A DNA stretch of 33,648 nt, from the NCBI GenBank assembly GCA_031281345.1, contig JAITFN010000022.1, positions 1-33,648 on the forward strand, in the 5' to 3' direction. A program made the position numbers and the translations under genes. The stretch's first letter is position 1. Each line of letters begins with the position of its first letter. Shown in pieces: positions 7,196-15,957 of this stretch. Source of the stretch: Candidatus Fibrimonadaceae bacterium. Lineage in GTDB: Bacteria > Fibrobacterota > Fibrobacteria > Fibrobacterales > Fibrobacteraceae. The notes beneath the pieces are model-generated. The model saw only the letters and a program-made list of their open reading frames with translations, was not told where the DNA came from and did no database searches.

Positions 7196-8736
7196 GAGTT
7201 AAAGGCAAACTTCTCTGTTATGTCTTCGCCTGTGTCTGGGTTTAGGAATGAGAATTGATGAGAGGCGTATTCTTCTGCTTCCAAAACTTCAATATTCAGC
7301 GAATGTTTGTGTTCCAAATAGTGGAACATACGTCCATAGTCATCGCTAAAAATTTTGGAAAGCGATTCCGATACCACCAATTGAATATTTTTCATTTTGC
7401 TTTTTTTTGCGATTCTTGCAAGATAACGGTCTATTAAAGAAAGAGTGGCTTCTCTGCTGAACACCGTGCCTGCACCGCCGCACATGGGGCAATCGCTGTG
7501 CTTTTCGCTTGCCAAATTGGTACGAACCCTGCGGCGGCTAACTTCCATTAAGCCAAATTGCGAAATCGCAGAAAAATTAAGCGGAGTTCTGTCATAACGA
7601 ATTGCTTTTCTAAACTCATCAACAACAGCGTTTTTATCTTCTTCAGATTCCATATCTATAAAGTCAATAATCACCAAGCCACCGACATCGCGCAAACGGA
7701 GCTGCTTTGCAATCTCTCTTGCGGCATCTAAATTTGTTTCTAAAAATACCCTGTTTTGATCGCTGCCGTGAACTCTAGAGCCGGTATTCACATCTATAGA
7801 CATCAAGGCTTCTGTTTGCTCAATAATCAAATATGCTCCACGGGGCAAATAAACTTTTGTTGAAAGGGACTTTTCGTAATCGTCTTCTATTCCAAAAGAT
7901 TCAAAAAGACTTTCGTAGCCTTTCCACAATTTTATTTTTTGCAAGTTCTCAGAATTTGCAGCACCCAAATACTCGCGAATATTCTGGTATTCCTTTTCAT
8001 CGTCAACATATACGTATTCGGTTTGTTCGCTAAAATATTCCCTTATGGACTGCTCAACGGAATTTGATTCTTGATAAATGCAAGTTTCTGGTGGAAATTC
8101 GTTAAAATTATTTTTTGTTATTTCCCATTTTTCTTCTAGTTTGCGCATTTGCTTAACAATTTCATTTTCAGATTCCAAAAGGGCCTGAGTTCTAACGATA
8201 TAGCCAACATCTGGTGCTTTGTGCCTGCTAACGAGCTGCTTGAAAATTTTGCGCTTGGTAAAATCTCTTTCTTTTTTTGATATGCCTATAAAGTTTGAGT
8301 TTGGCATGCAAACCAAAAAACGCTCGGCAAAACTCAGGTGCATTGTGAGCCTTGCACCCTTGGTGTTTATCGGCTCCTTAATCACTTGCACCATAATAAC
8401 ATCGCCTGGTTTCACCATTTTTTCAATGCCGCCATTAATAGCACTTGACTGCGAATCGTCTTCGCCATATTCCTTGCGAAGCAGCGTATCGCGGTCTATG
8501 GCATCGTTTATGTGCAAAAATCCAGCTTTTTCAAGGCCTATTTCTACAAATGCGGCTTGAAGCGCAGGCACCACCCTTTGCACAACTCCTTTGTATATGT
8601 TGCCTAGAGTATGAGTAGAAGTGCTGTTTTCAACCAACAAATCTGTTAAAACTCCATCATCTAAAACAGCTATACGAGTATCATAAGGCGTGGTGCTAAC
8701 TAAAATACCCCGCTTGCTTGCATAATTTCTTTGCAT
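7192..8736 (-). CDS. rng: Ribonuclease E/G family endoribonuclease
   Basis: 514 residues, the short RNase G type without the long RNase E scaffold tail. RNase E/G cuts single-stranded AU-rich RNA in mRNA decay and rRNA/tRNA maturation. An S1 RNA-binding domain spans about 40-130 (GNIYKGVVQRVVPALQAAFVEIG). Metal-binding catalytic aspartates sit in MSIDVNTGS (D315) and LVIIDFIDM (D358). The Zn-link CPMCGGAG is at 416-423. AGAGGGA precedes the ATG. It follows a 48-codon ORF by 9 nt and is coupled to the hydrolase gene downstream. Confidence 0.95.
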   Translation of the reverse strand: MQRNYASKRGILVSTTPYDTRIAVLDDGVLTDLLVENSTSTHTLGNIYKGVVQRVVPALQAAFVEIGLEKAGFLHINDAIDRDTLLRKEYGEDDSQSSAINGGIEKMVKPGDVIMVQVIKEPINTKGARLTMHLSFAERFLVCMPNSNFIGISKKERDFTKRKIFKQLVSRHKAPDVGYIVRTQALLESENEIVKQMRKLEEKWEITKNNFNEFPPETCIYQESNSVEQSIREYFSEQTEYVYVDDEKEYQNIREYLGAANSENLQKIKLWKGYESLFESFGIEDDYEKSLSTKVYLPRGAYLIIEQTEALMSIDVNTGSRVHGSDQNRVFLETNLDAAREIAKQLRLRDVGGLVIIDFIDMESEEDKNAVVDEFRKAIRYDRTPLNFSAISQFGLMEVSRRRVRTNLASEKHSDCPMCGGAGTVFSREATLSLIDRYLARIAKKSKMKNIQLVVSESLSKIFSDDYGRMFHYLEHKHSLNIEVLEAEEYASHQFSFLNPDTGEDITEKFAFNS

Positions 8737-8745
8737 AAATCCCTC

Positions 8746-8892
8746 TTAGGTTGCTTTCCAGTTTTGCAATAAGCGGTTTACCCTTGCTATTTGCTGTTTC
8801 TCCTTTTCAGTGCCTTTAAATGCCTTGAAAAGGAGATTTCTGTATTCTGTAAGCGAAGTGCGAATTAAAATACGGTCTTCTTTCTTTAACAT
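8746..8892 (-). CDS. Small 48-residue basic protein between pgk and rng
   Basis: The minus strand reads ATG at 8892 to TAA at 8746: MLKKEDRILIRTSLTEYRN, then LLFKAFKGTEKEKQQIARVN, then RLLQNWKAT. It starts 2 nt after the pgk TGA and stops 9 nt before the rng ATG, so it fills the operon gap exactly. It is strongly charged, predicted all-helical, with a net positive charge and no signal peptide. The family was not recognised; RNA or ribosome association is possible given the neighbour, but this is inference. No strong Shine-Dalgarno is visible, so it may be translated by termination-reinitiation from pgk. Confidence 0.6.
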   Translation of the reverse strand: MLKKEDRILIRTSLTEYRNLLFKAFKGTEKEKQQIARVNRLLQNWKAT

Positions 8893-8894
8893 AA

Positions 8895-10151
8895 TCACTT
8901 ATCCGTAAGCGCTGCTACCCCCGGAAGTTCCTTGCCTTCCAAAAACTCAAGCGATGCTCCGCCGCCTGTGGATGTGTGGGTAACTTTTTTGTCTGCTCCA
9001 TATTTTTTTGCAGCTGTTGCTGTGTCGCCGCCGCCTATAACGGTGATAGCACCGCCCTGAGTAGCTTTTACAATGGCATCTGCCATTTCTTTGGTGGCTT
9101 TTTCAAAAGCTGGAAATTCAAACACGCCGGCGGGACCATTCCAAACAATGGTTTTGGAATCTAAAATAGCCTTCACAAAAAGCTCAGAAGATTTTGGACC
9201 AACATCCAAACCCATCCAGCCGTCTGGAATTCCGGTGCTATCGTCTGCGGCTTTCACTGCTGCATCTGCTGCAAATTTGTCTGCTATAACATAATCCACG
9301 GGCAAAATAATTTCTTTGCCATTCTTTTTTGCTTTTTCAATTAGTTCTGGAACAATTTTTGCACCCTCTTCATCATATAAAGAAGCTCCTATTGCAAGGT
9401 TGTTGATAACCTTTTTGAATGTGAACGCCATACCACCGCCAATTATGATTTTATCGGCTTTATCCAAAAGGTTGTTTATCAACTGAATTTTGTCTGCAAC
9501 CTTTGCGCCACCTAAAATAGCGAGCAAGGGGCGTTTTGGGTTATCTAGCACCGCAGAGAATGCGTCTAGTTCTTTTTTCATAAGGTAGCCGCTTGCTCTC
9601 TCCGCATAGCCTTCGCCAAGCATTGAGGAATGGGCACGGTGAGCTGTGCCAAAAGCATCGTTTATGTAAACATTGCCGAGCTTTGCAATAGATGCTCTGA
9701 AAGCCTTTACTTTTTCTGGCTCTGCCTTGATTTTTTCTTCTGTGCCATCTGCTTTTTTGATTTTTGCCTTGCCTTCTTCTTCTAAATGAAATCGCAGGTT
9801 TTCTAGCAATATAACATCGCCTGGTTTTGCCGCGGCACATTCTTTTTCAACAGCTTCGCCCACGCAATCGTCTAAAAATTTAACAGGCTTGCCAAGTAAT
9901 TCTTGCAACTTTGCAGCAACAGGCTTTAAGCTGTATTTGGCAACTGCCTTGCCATCTGGCCTGCCAAGGTGCGAGGCTAAAATAACAGAAGCACCTTTTT
10001 CCAGTGCATAGCGTATTGTTGGAAGCGCGGCTTCTATGCGTTTTGTGTTTGTAATTTCGCCAGTGGTTTTATCTTGTGGAACGTTAAAATCCACGCGAAT
10101 AAAAGCACGCTTACCCTGCAAGCTAAGGTCTTCAATAAAAAGCTTTGACAT
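8895..10151 (-). CDS. pgk: Phosphoglycerate kinase
   Basis: 418 residues; makes ATP from 1,3-bisphosphoglycerate and ADP in glycolysis. RVDFNVP (19-25), the substrate-binding [23 protein letters not shown] and the nucleotide loop GGGDTATA are intact, as is the C-terminal [15 protein letters not shown]. It is longer than the E. coli enzyme (387), mainly through a Lys-rich insert after [11 protein letters not shown] ([20 protein letters not shown]), a position where eukaryotic-type enzymes also carry an extension. CGGAG precedes the ATG. A TATATT promoter element lies inside the 3' end of the upstream glycosyltransferase gene. Confidence 0.97.
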   Translation of the reverse strand: MSKLFIEDLSLQGKRAFIRVDFNVPQDKTTGEITNTKRIEAALPTIRYALEKGASVILASHLGRPDGKAVAKYSLKPVAAKLQELLGKPVKFLDDCVGEAVEKECAAAKPGDVILLENLRFHLEEEGKAKIKKADGTEEKIKAEPEKVKAFRASIAKLGNVYINDAFGTAHRAHSSMLGEGYAERASGYLMKKELDAFSAVLDNPKRPLLAILGGAKVADKIQLINNLLDKADKIIIGGGMAFTFKKVINNLAIGASLYDEEGAKIVPELIEKAKKNGKEIILPVDYVIADKFAADAAVKAADDSTGIPDGWMGLDVGPKSSELFVKAILDSKTIVWNGPAGVFEFPAFEKATKEMADAIVKATQGGAITVIGGGDTATAAKKYGADKKVTHTSTGGGASLEFLEGKELPGVAALTDK

Positions 10152-10164
10152 AATATGTCTCCGG

Positions 10165-11112
10165 TTAAAAAAAATTCTTTGGAGTTAATATAGTAAAAGT
10201 AGAGGCGGCAATGGGATAATTCTTGTTTTGTAGCTTTGAATTAAGCATTTCGCCCAAAAGCCCAAGAGAAATGAACTGAATGCCAGAAACAAAGGCAAAT
10301 CCAGCCAAAACAAGCAAGGGACGAACTCTAAGCAAGCCTGTTGAAGCCCATTCAAAACCAAAATAACCAAAAACACCTGTAGCAACAAGGCAAAGAAGCA
10401 ACCCCACCATTCCAAAAAAATGCAGAGGCTTAACCACAAATTTGCGCAAAAACATCAAAGTCAGCAAATCCAAAAAACCAGACACAAGCCTAGAAATTCC
10501 ATACTTGGAATTTCCATACCGCCTTGCCCTATGCTCAACTACTTTTTCTGCAATTTTAAACCCATTCCAAGAAGCCATAAGGGGAATAAAGCGGTGAAAG
10601 TCCCCATACAATTGAACGCTCTTTGCAACCTCGGCTTTATATGCTTTTAATCCGCAATTAAAATCATGCAAACGCTGCCCGCAAACAATAGAAACAGTTA
10701 GGTTAAATAGTTTGCTCGGAATTGTTTTGTGCCAAGGGTCGTACCTTTTCTTTTTCCAGCCACTAACCAAATCCGAACCGCTTTCCAGCATCTTTAACAT
10801 TTCTGGTATTTCGGCAGGATTATCTTGCAAATCGCCATCCATTGTGGCAATATATTTACCGCTTGCAAGCTGAAAACCAAGCGAAAGAGCCGCCGCCTTT
10901 CCGCAGTTGTATTGAAAACGAACAGCCTTTAAAAAATCATATTCCTTTGACAAATTTTGCAAAACTTCCCAAGAATTATCCCTTGAGCCATCATCTATGG
11001 CAATAACCTCAATACTCTGCACAGCAGGCAAAATAGTTGCTTTAATCTCGGCAAGCAACTCTGGCAGGCTCTCTGCTTCATCTTTTACCGGAATAACAAT
11101 GCTTAAATCCAT
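10165..11112 (-). CDS. GT2 polyprenyl-phosphate glycosyltransferase (DPM1/GtrB-like)
   Basis: 315 residues. The GT-A domain has SIVIPVKDE at the start, [10 protein letters not shown] (38-47) and the DxD-type metal site MDGDLQD (91-97), with FNCGLKAY and [12 protein letters not shown] typical of dolichyl/undecaprenyl-phosphate sugar synthases. Two C-terminal membrane segments follow (about 228-250 and 265-290). The likely reaction is transfer of a hexose from a nucleotide sugar to polyprenyl phosphate on the cytoplasmic face. The start is 6 nt after the TMEM260/DUF2723 stop; AAAGAGGC, just after that stop, is the ribosome-binding site. Such lipid-linked sugars are the usual donors of GT-C transferases, so the pair probably works together. 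Confidence 0.9.
   Translation of the reverse strand: MDLSIVIPVKDEAESLPELLAEIKATILPAVQSIEVIAIDDGSRDNSWEVLQNLSKEYDFLKAVRFQYNCGKAAALSLGFQLASGKYIATMDGDLQDNPAEIPEMLKMLESGSDLVSGWKKKRYDPWHKTIPSKLFNLTVSIVCGQRLHDFNCGLKAYKAEVAKSVQLYGDFHRFIPLMASWNGFKIAEKVVEHRARRYGNSKYGISRLVSGFLDLLTLMFLRKFVVKPLHFFGMVGLLLCLVATGVFGYFGFEWASTGLLRVRPLLVLAGFAFVSGIQFISLGLLGEMLNSKLQNKNYPIAASTFTILTPKNFF
10187..10198 (-). promoter_or_regulatory. TTTTACTATATT promoter element for pgk
   Basis: The element overlaps the last codons of the glycosyltransferase (the T-I-L codons) and leaves a leader of roughly 28 nt that contains a CGGAG Shine-Dalgarno. It would allow pgk-rng-uppP expression apart from the upstream glycosylation genes. 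Confidence 0.45.
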
Positions 11113-11118
11113 GCCTCT

Positions 11119-14022
11119 TTATTCTCTATTTTCTTTGTCTTCCCTATCTTCTTTGTCTTCTCTGTTTTTCAGCATATTCAATTGCTGTCGTAAATGATTC
11201 GCACCAACACCAGCAGCCACTTTTAAACCTTTTTCCAAATATTCTTCTGCACGAGGTTTATCACCAGCTATAAGCAGGAGTTCAGAAGCAACTGCGTAAT
11301 TGCGCCATTCGCTTGGGAATTGCTTTATGCCAATATCCAAATAATGAAGCCCACGTTCAACAGTAGCACTATCTCTCTGCGACATTGCAAGGCGAATATA
11401 TATTGAATTATAGTTGAACAATAGCTGCTCCGTTTCACTGTTGATAAAAGCGGTGCCATCACCAAGACCTCTATATTTAAATACGCTATCAACAAGATAA
11501 GCCGTTCTCTCCACGTCCATGCTGTCTCTGCTCGGAGTTAATTCTCCCTTCACCAAATCCCAAACCATACCTTTTTGAACCATATATTTATCCAAGCCAA
11601 CAGCATTGGAAAGCCCTACAGTTGTTGAAACGTGTATGGGTTTGTCTGGATTATTCATAGTTAAATCAACCACAAGTTTATATTGAGTTTGCATAATGCC
11701 ATACTTGCGCGGCTCTCCCCATTCTTTTAAAGCGGTGTATGTTTGAAGCCAAAGTTTACGCTTGAAAAGTTCTTCTGCAACTTTGCCACCTTCTCCAGAA
11801 TCCAACTTTGCTTCCAAAATTTCTATTTGCCTTGTAAGTGTTGGTATTGCCTGCTCTGCCTTTTTAACCCAGTATTCTATTCTCTGCGAAGACATTTCGT
11901 AATTTTTTTCCGAAAGCACCATATCTCTGTCTATGCCTACTCTGTCGTAGCTGAGCTTTAGAATAGGCTCGTTGTCTAGCATTTGCTTTATATACCAATC
12001 GGTGTTGCCAAGGCTCAAATTAACCACTCTAACATCTCTTCTTATGCCAGCAACCTCTTGGGCAAACCAAAGAGGGAATGTATCGTTATCACCATTTGTG
12101 AAAAGTATAGCATTTGGTTCGCAGCTCATAAGCAGGTTATAGGCATAGTCCCAAGGCACCCAGAGATTTCCCCTATTATGCTCCTTGTAATTGGCAAAAA
12201 GTGGAACCGCTCCGCAAAGCAGAGCTATGGCTATGCTACTAGGCATCAATAAATTCAACCTTTTTTTCTGAATGCCAAGCAACAAAAATCCTATGCCAAG
12301 CCCGTAAATCAAAGACATAAACACAAAAGCCGGTGTGTAAAAATAATCCCTGTTCCTAACTTCTAAATGAACAGGGTCTGGTAGTGATGGCTTTTGCACG
12401 CCTGCGCTTTCAAACATTGCCTGTATTTTTTCCCAATTTTGCCAAGCCGAGCTTTGCCTTGCCGTGCTGTTTTTTTCGCCCCTGTTATAATCGTTGTTAA
12501 TTTTTCGCCATGCGTTTAAAAGTTCGTTTGGGTTTGGAACATTGATTTTAGTAGCCATTCCACGGTTAGAAAGTTCGTCAATATAATATTGCATTTCCTT
12601 TATCCACACATCGTGGTCGCGGCGTTCGGGTTTGGTGCCGTCTGAAAAATTTAAGTACCACAAAAGACCAAAGGAGCAAAATCCATATAGCAAAGCCAAA
12701 TATATTCCAATATTTTTATTTGCCTTGAAAGCTATAAACACAGTCCATAGCAGCAAGCCGTTAATCAGCAAAAATACAAAAGCCTGAAATGCTTTGTTTT
12801 CACCTATGCTCATCATTAGAGTTGGAAATTCAACAGAACCGCGAACAACGGGAGCATTCCCCTCTGGGTCTACTGAATAAACGCCTCCTCGGTAATACGT
12901 CACCTCTCCGGGTTTAAATGGCGTGTATTGCGCTATTTGATAACCTCCATAACCCATGTGCGGAAACACCAAAAACTGATTTTCAGGTTGGGAACGTCTA
13001 TAAAAAGACCTAGATATCATACTTTCGGAACCATATTGTTTGCGCTCTAAATAATCGTAAAAAGCTTGCCAGCTCTCATTATCTCTATATGGAAATAAAT
13101 TTTTTATTTGCAATTTGCCATCGCTGTTTCTAATATTTATTTCTGGATCATTTTCGTCTATTGTGGGATTTAGCGAAGAGCGAATTGGAATGTATAGATG
13201 TGCGCTAAAGCCTATAAGAGCGATGGCGGTTAAAGCAAGGGAAAGGGATATATCTTTATGCAATGGGCTTTTTTTCATGGCAAACCAAGCCACTAAAAGA
13301 ACCACCAAAAGAATCAGAGACCAAGTGAGGAAATTGGAAATTGCATATACAACGGAACAAAGAATTGTGCCAGATACCCAGAGCGGCCAGCGCCTAACAA
13401 GGTCTTTGAGCGGATTCCCGCCCGCGAGCAAAACCAAAACAAATACAGCTGGTACAACAAGCATTGCAAAAAGATGAAAGCCTATGCCCAAAAAAGCTAG
13501 ATAACATATAAGCAGTAAATATTGAAATCCGCGTTTTTCATCTTTGCAATCCAAATAGTGCAAACCTAAATAAGAAATTAAAAGCATCACAAGCATTATG
13601 AGGTTATATACCTCAGCTTCTACTGCGTTGAACCAAAAAGTATCGGAAAACATCAAAAGCAAGCCAGCGGAGAGAGATGCTGCCATAAAAACAGGTCTTG
13701 AAGCATTTTTGGTTAATCTGGCTAACAAATCCCAAACAAAAATCGCAGTTACATAAACCGCCGCCGCCGAAGCAAAAGCCGATATATAATTTGCTCTTTT
13801 GGCTATTTCTTCTACCATTGGCAAACATATCATTATTGCGCGCACAAATAAAATGAAAAAAGGCCTTCCGGGTGGGTGCGGTATGCCTAGGGTGTGGGCA
13901 CTGGCTATAAATTCGCCGCAATCCCAAAAGCTAACGGTGGGAGCCACTGTTATAAAATAGGTTATTAAAGCTATTAAGGCTGCAAAGCCGGCTATTAAAT
14001 GTTTAGCTATTCTGTCGGTCAT
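11119..14022 (-). CDS. Large TMEM260/DUF2723 membrane protein, putative GT-C glycosyltransferase
   Basis: 967 residues from the ATG at 14022, which has GGAGG at ideal spacing; a TTG one codon earlier is less likely. The N-terminus has a membrane segment and then VAPTVSFWDCGEFIASAHT and GIPHPPG (27-51), the hallmark of the TMEM260/DUF2723 family. Many membrane segments run to about residue 470 and again near 590-640. A soluble part with LFTNGDNDTFPLW follows, then TPR-like helices (about 840-940). Acidic residues in the first loop fit GT-C transferases, and the human relative TMEM260 is a protein O-mannosyltransferase. Role here: probable transfer of lipid-linked sugar to exported proteins (inference). 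The last 15 residues come from a 9-bp repeat. It is first in an operon with the GT2. Confidence 0.85.
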   Translation of the reverse strand: MTDRIAKHLIAGFAALIALITYFITVAPTVSFWDCGEFIASAHTLGIPHPPGRPFFILFVRAIMICLPMVEEIAKRANYISAFASAAAVYVTAIFVWDLLARLTKNASRPVFMAASLSAGLLLMFSDTFWFNAVEAEVYNLIMLVMLLISYLGLHYLDCKDEKRGFQYLLLICYLAFLGIGFHLFAMLVVPAVFVLVLLAGGNPLKDLVRRWPLWVSGTILCSVVYAISNFLTWSLILLVVLLVAWFAMKKSPLHKDISLSLALTAIALIGFSAHLYIPIRSSLNPTIDENDPEINIRNSDGKLQIKNLFPYRDNESWQAFYDYLERKQYGSESMISRSFYRRSQPENQFLVFPHMGYGGYQIAQYTPFKPGEVTYYRGGVYSVDPEGNAPVVRGSVEFPTLMMSIGENKAFQAFVFLLINGLLLWTVFIAFKANKNIGIYLALLYGFCSFGLLWYLNFSDGTKPERRDHDVWIKEMQYYIDELSNRGMATKINVPNPNELLNAWRKINNDYNRGEKNSTARQSSAWQNWEKIQAMFESAGVQKPSLPDPVHLEVRNRDYFYTPAFVFMSLIYGLGIGFLLLGIQKKRLNLLMPSSIAIALLCGAVPLFANYKEHNRGNLWVPWDYAYNLLMSCEPNAILFTNGDNDTFPLWFAQEVAGIRRDVRVVNLSLGNTDWYIKQMLDNEPILKLSYDRVGIDRDMVLSEKNYEMSSQRIEYWVKKAEQAIPTLTRQIEILEAKLDSGEGGKVAEELFKRKLWLQTYTALKEWGEPRKYGIMQTQYKLVVDLTMNNPDKPIHVSTTVGLSNAVGLDKYMVQKGMVWDLVKGELTPSRDSMDVERTAYLVDSVFKYRGLGDGTAFINSETEQLLFNYNSIYIRLAMSQRDSATVERGLHYLDIGIKQFPSEWRNYAVASELLLIAGDKPRAEEYLEKGLKVAAGVGANHLRQQLNMLKNREDKEDREDKENRE
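11122..11166 (-). repeat. Five 9-bp purine-rich tandem units at the end of the TMEM260-like gene
   Basis: On the plus strand the units are TTCTCTATT, TTCTTTGTC, TTCCCTATC, TTCTTTGTC and TTCTCTGTT. On the coding strand they encode alternating N-R-E, D-K-E, D-R-E, D-K-E and N-R-E just before the stop. The unit length keeps frame. Confidence 0.8.
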
Positions 14023-14042
14023 CAAAATCCTCCGGTGGCTTG

Positions 14043-14053
14043 AATATAGAAAA
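14043..14053 (-). promoter_or_regulatory. TTTTCTATATT promoter element for the TMEM260-GT2 operon
   Basis: It lies 20 nt before the ATG at 14022. The leader contains GGAGG, so this is a normal leadered gene with the same -10-like element as the leaderless ones. Confidence 0.5.
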
Positions 14054-14058
14054 TTTCC

Positions 14059-15957
14059 TTAAAACTGCAAGAGCATGCAAGTTATATCATCTGTTTGGTT
14101 TGGATGACCGCGCCAATTTTCAAGGGTTTGAGGGAGGAGTTTTTCTATTGAATTTCTGTTTATGGGGCTTTTCTTAAAAAATTCCACAAGCCTTTCAAGT
14201 CCAAAAATTTCTTTTTCGGGATTAAATGTTTCTGTTATTCCATCGGTATATAAAATTACCGAATCTCCTTTTTCAACAGGAAGTTCTACGTTCTTTATGT
14301 AGGGGTCTATATCGGCATCCATCATAAGAGCAAGCCCTCCTGAACGGATACATTCAATTGTCCCAGTTTTTGCGTGAAAATGCAAAATATGCTCGTGTCC
14401 GCAACTTATGTAATTTAACTTTTTTTGCTTGGTATCCCATTCAAAAAACAGCAATGTAACAAAAAACATTCCCGTAGTTATTTTTTTAGATAAATACTTA
14501 TTCAAACTAACTATAAGTTTTTTCAAATCATCTTCTTTTTTATATTGATTCTGCAAAAATGTTTGCAGAATAGCAACTATAATGCCAGCAGAAACTCCCT
14601 TTCCGCTAACATCTGCTATGGTTAGCGCAAACTTATTGCCTTTTTCAAAAAAATCGTAATAATCGCCACCTATTTCTTTTGCAGGCGACATAAAAAACGA
14701 AACATCTATCCCATCTACCTTAGGAACACTGTTCAAAAATAGAGCATTCTGAAGCAAATTTCCAGAGCTGAGTTCCGTTGACATTCTCAAATTTTCGTGT
14801 CTCTGCATTGCTACTCGGCTGGTATTCAAAATTATGGCGGCAAAACTGGCAAAACTTCTAGCCATATTAAAATCGGCTTCTGTAAGGTAATCGAGCCCAA
14901 TTTTATTTTCCAAAATAAGAACTCCAAGAAGCTCTGTTTCTTGCATAAGTGGAACAAGTATAATTGAATGAACCTCTTGAGACAAATTCCCTAGAATTGC
15001 CTCCATATCATCTGTAGAATGGCTTAAAAGCACGCCACCAGAGCTATTATGCCCGCATTTCCAAACTAAAGACCTTTCATCTTTTATATGGTGCCTATAA
15101 GCCATTTCAAGCAGCAAATCGGCTCTTGTGAATAATTTTTCGCTGCCTATGCCAGGAGGAAAGTAAAGCCCAGAAACAGCCACGCACGAAAAATATTTTT
15201 TATTGCCATCCCATTCATAAATAGCAGCACCCTTGGCAGACAAAAAGCGGCACAAGCTATCTAAATAAGATTTTGCCGCATCTTTCTTATCTGAAAAATC
15301 CTTAATTGAATTGGAAATTTCATTCATCATATTTCTGAATCTACCCTGTTCAATAATAAAATTTTCTATAGTTTTTTCTGAGCTAAAAAGTTCGCTACGC
15401 CTATTTTCCAAGCACACATAAAAAATAAAAGAAATAAAAGTAAATCTGAAAAAATAAGTTTCAAACAAAAGACAAGGTATTACAGATACTATTAGCAAAT
15501 ATCTAGATACTTTTGGTATATAAGCAGAAAAGTAATATTCTTTGCCAACGCTAAGCACAACATAAACAGAGAATAATTGTGTAAATAAACTCAAAAGCTC
15601 GTAAATATAAATAGTTTTTAAAATATCGTGCACAACAATTTGCAAAAACATATTCTCAAACATCAAAACCAAAAGTCTCCTTTGGCTTTTTTTATTCATT
15701 GAATAAGATAAATCTCTTTGAATTAAAAACAACAAAAAGAAAGGATCTATTATTTTGAATATATAGTCAAAAAATTCATAAGAATTTGAGTTCCCATACA
15801 CAAAAAAAGAATTAAGGGAGAAAAAAACAAAAAAAACTAGAAACTCCAGCAAAGACCTTCGCCCTTTAAATGAAGATTCTCTCCATTTAACAAAGGAGAT
15901 TACTGTTGGCAAGGCCGTTAAAAACGGCAAAACTAGATAAATTGCCCCTGATATCAT
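14059..15957 (-). CDS. Membrane GAF-SpoIIE (PP2C-type) serine phosphatase
   Basis: 632 residues. About six hydrophobic segments fill residues 1-190. A GAF-like sensor domain spans about 215-385 (GAAIYEWDGNKKYF, then LVPLMQETELLGVLILENK). A SpoIIE/RsbU-type phosphatase domain (about 400-632) carries EIGGDYYDFF, IADVSGKGVSAG, LYTDGITE and NQTDDITCMLLQF, all metal-binding acids present. Such proteins dephosphorylate anti-anti-sigma (STAS) partners in partner-switching pathways; no partner gene is in the window. The start overlaps the pilQ stop as ATGA (15954-15957), so it is coupled to the pilus operon and may control pilus function or respond to surface contact (inference). Confidence 0.9.
   Translation of the reverse strand: MISGAIYLVLPFLTALPTVISFVKWRESSFKGRRSLLEFLVFFVFFSLNSFFVYGNSNSYEFFDYIFKIIDPFFLLFLIQRDLSYSMNKKSQRRLLVLMFENMFLQIVVHDILKTIYIYELLSLFTQLFSVYVVLSVGKEYYFSAYIPKVSRYLLIVSVIPCLLFETYFFRFTFISFIFYVCLENRRSELFSSEKTIENFIIEQGRFRNMMNEISNSIKDFSDKKDAAKSYLDSLCRFLSAKGAAIYEWDGNKKYFSCVAVSGLYFPPGIGSEKLFTRADLLLEMAYRHHIKDERSLVWKCGHNSSGGVLLSHSTDDMEAILGNLSQEVHSIILVPLMQETELLGVLILENKIGLDYLTEADFNMARSFASFAAIILNTSRVAMQRHENLRMSTELSSGNLLQNALFLNSVPKVDGIDVSFFMSPAKEIGGDYYDFFEKGNKFALTIADVSGKGVSAGIIVAILQTFLQNQYKKEDDLKKLIVSLNKYLSKKITTGMFFVTLLFFEWDTKQKKLNYISCGHEHILHFHAKTGTIECIRSGGLALMMDADIDPYIKNVELPVEKGDSVILYTDGITETFNPEKEIFGLERLVEFFKKSPINRNSIEKLLPQTLENWRGHPNQTDDITCMLLQF

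Noticed and set aside
10997-11197. Plus-strand ORF rich in Ser-Leu repeats
   Set aside because: It is the antisense reading of the 9-bp repeat and the start of the glycosyltransferase gene.
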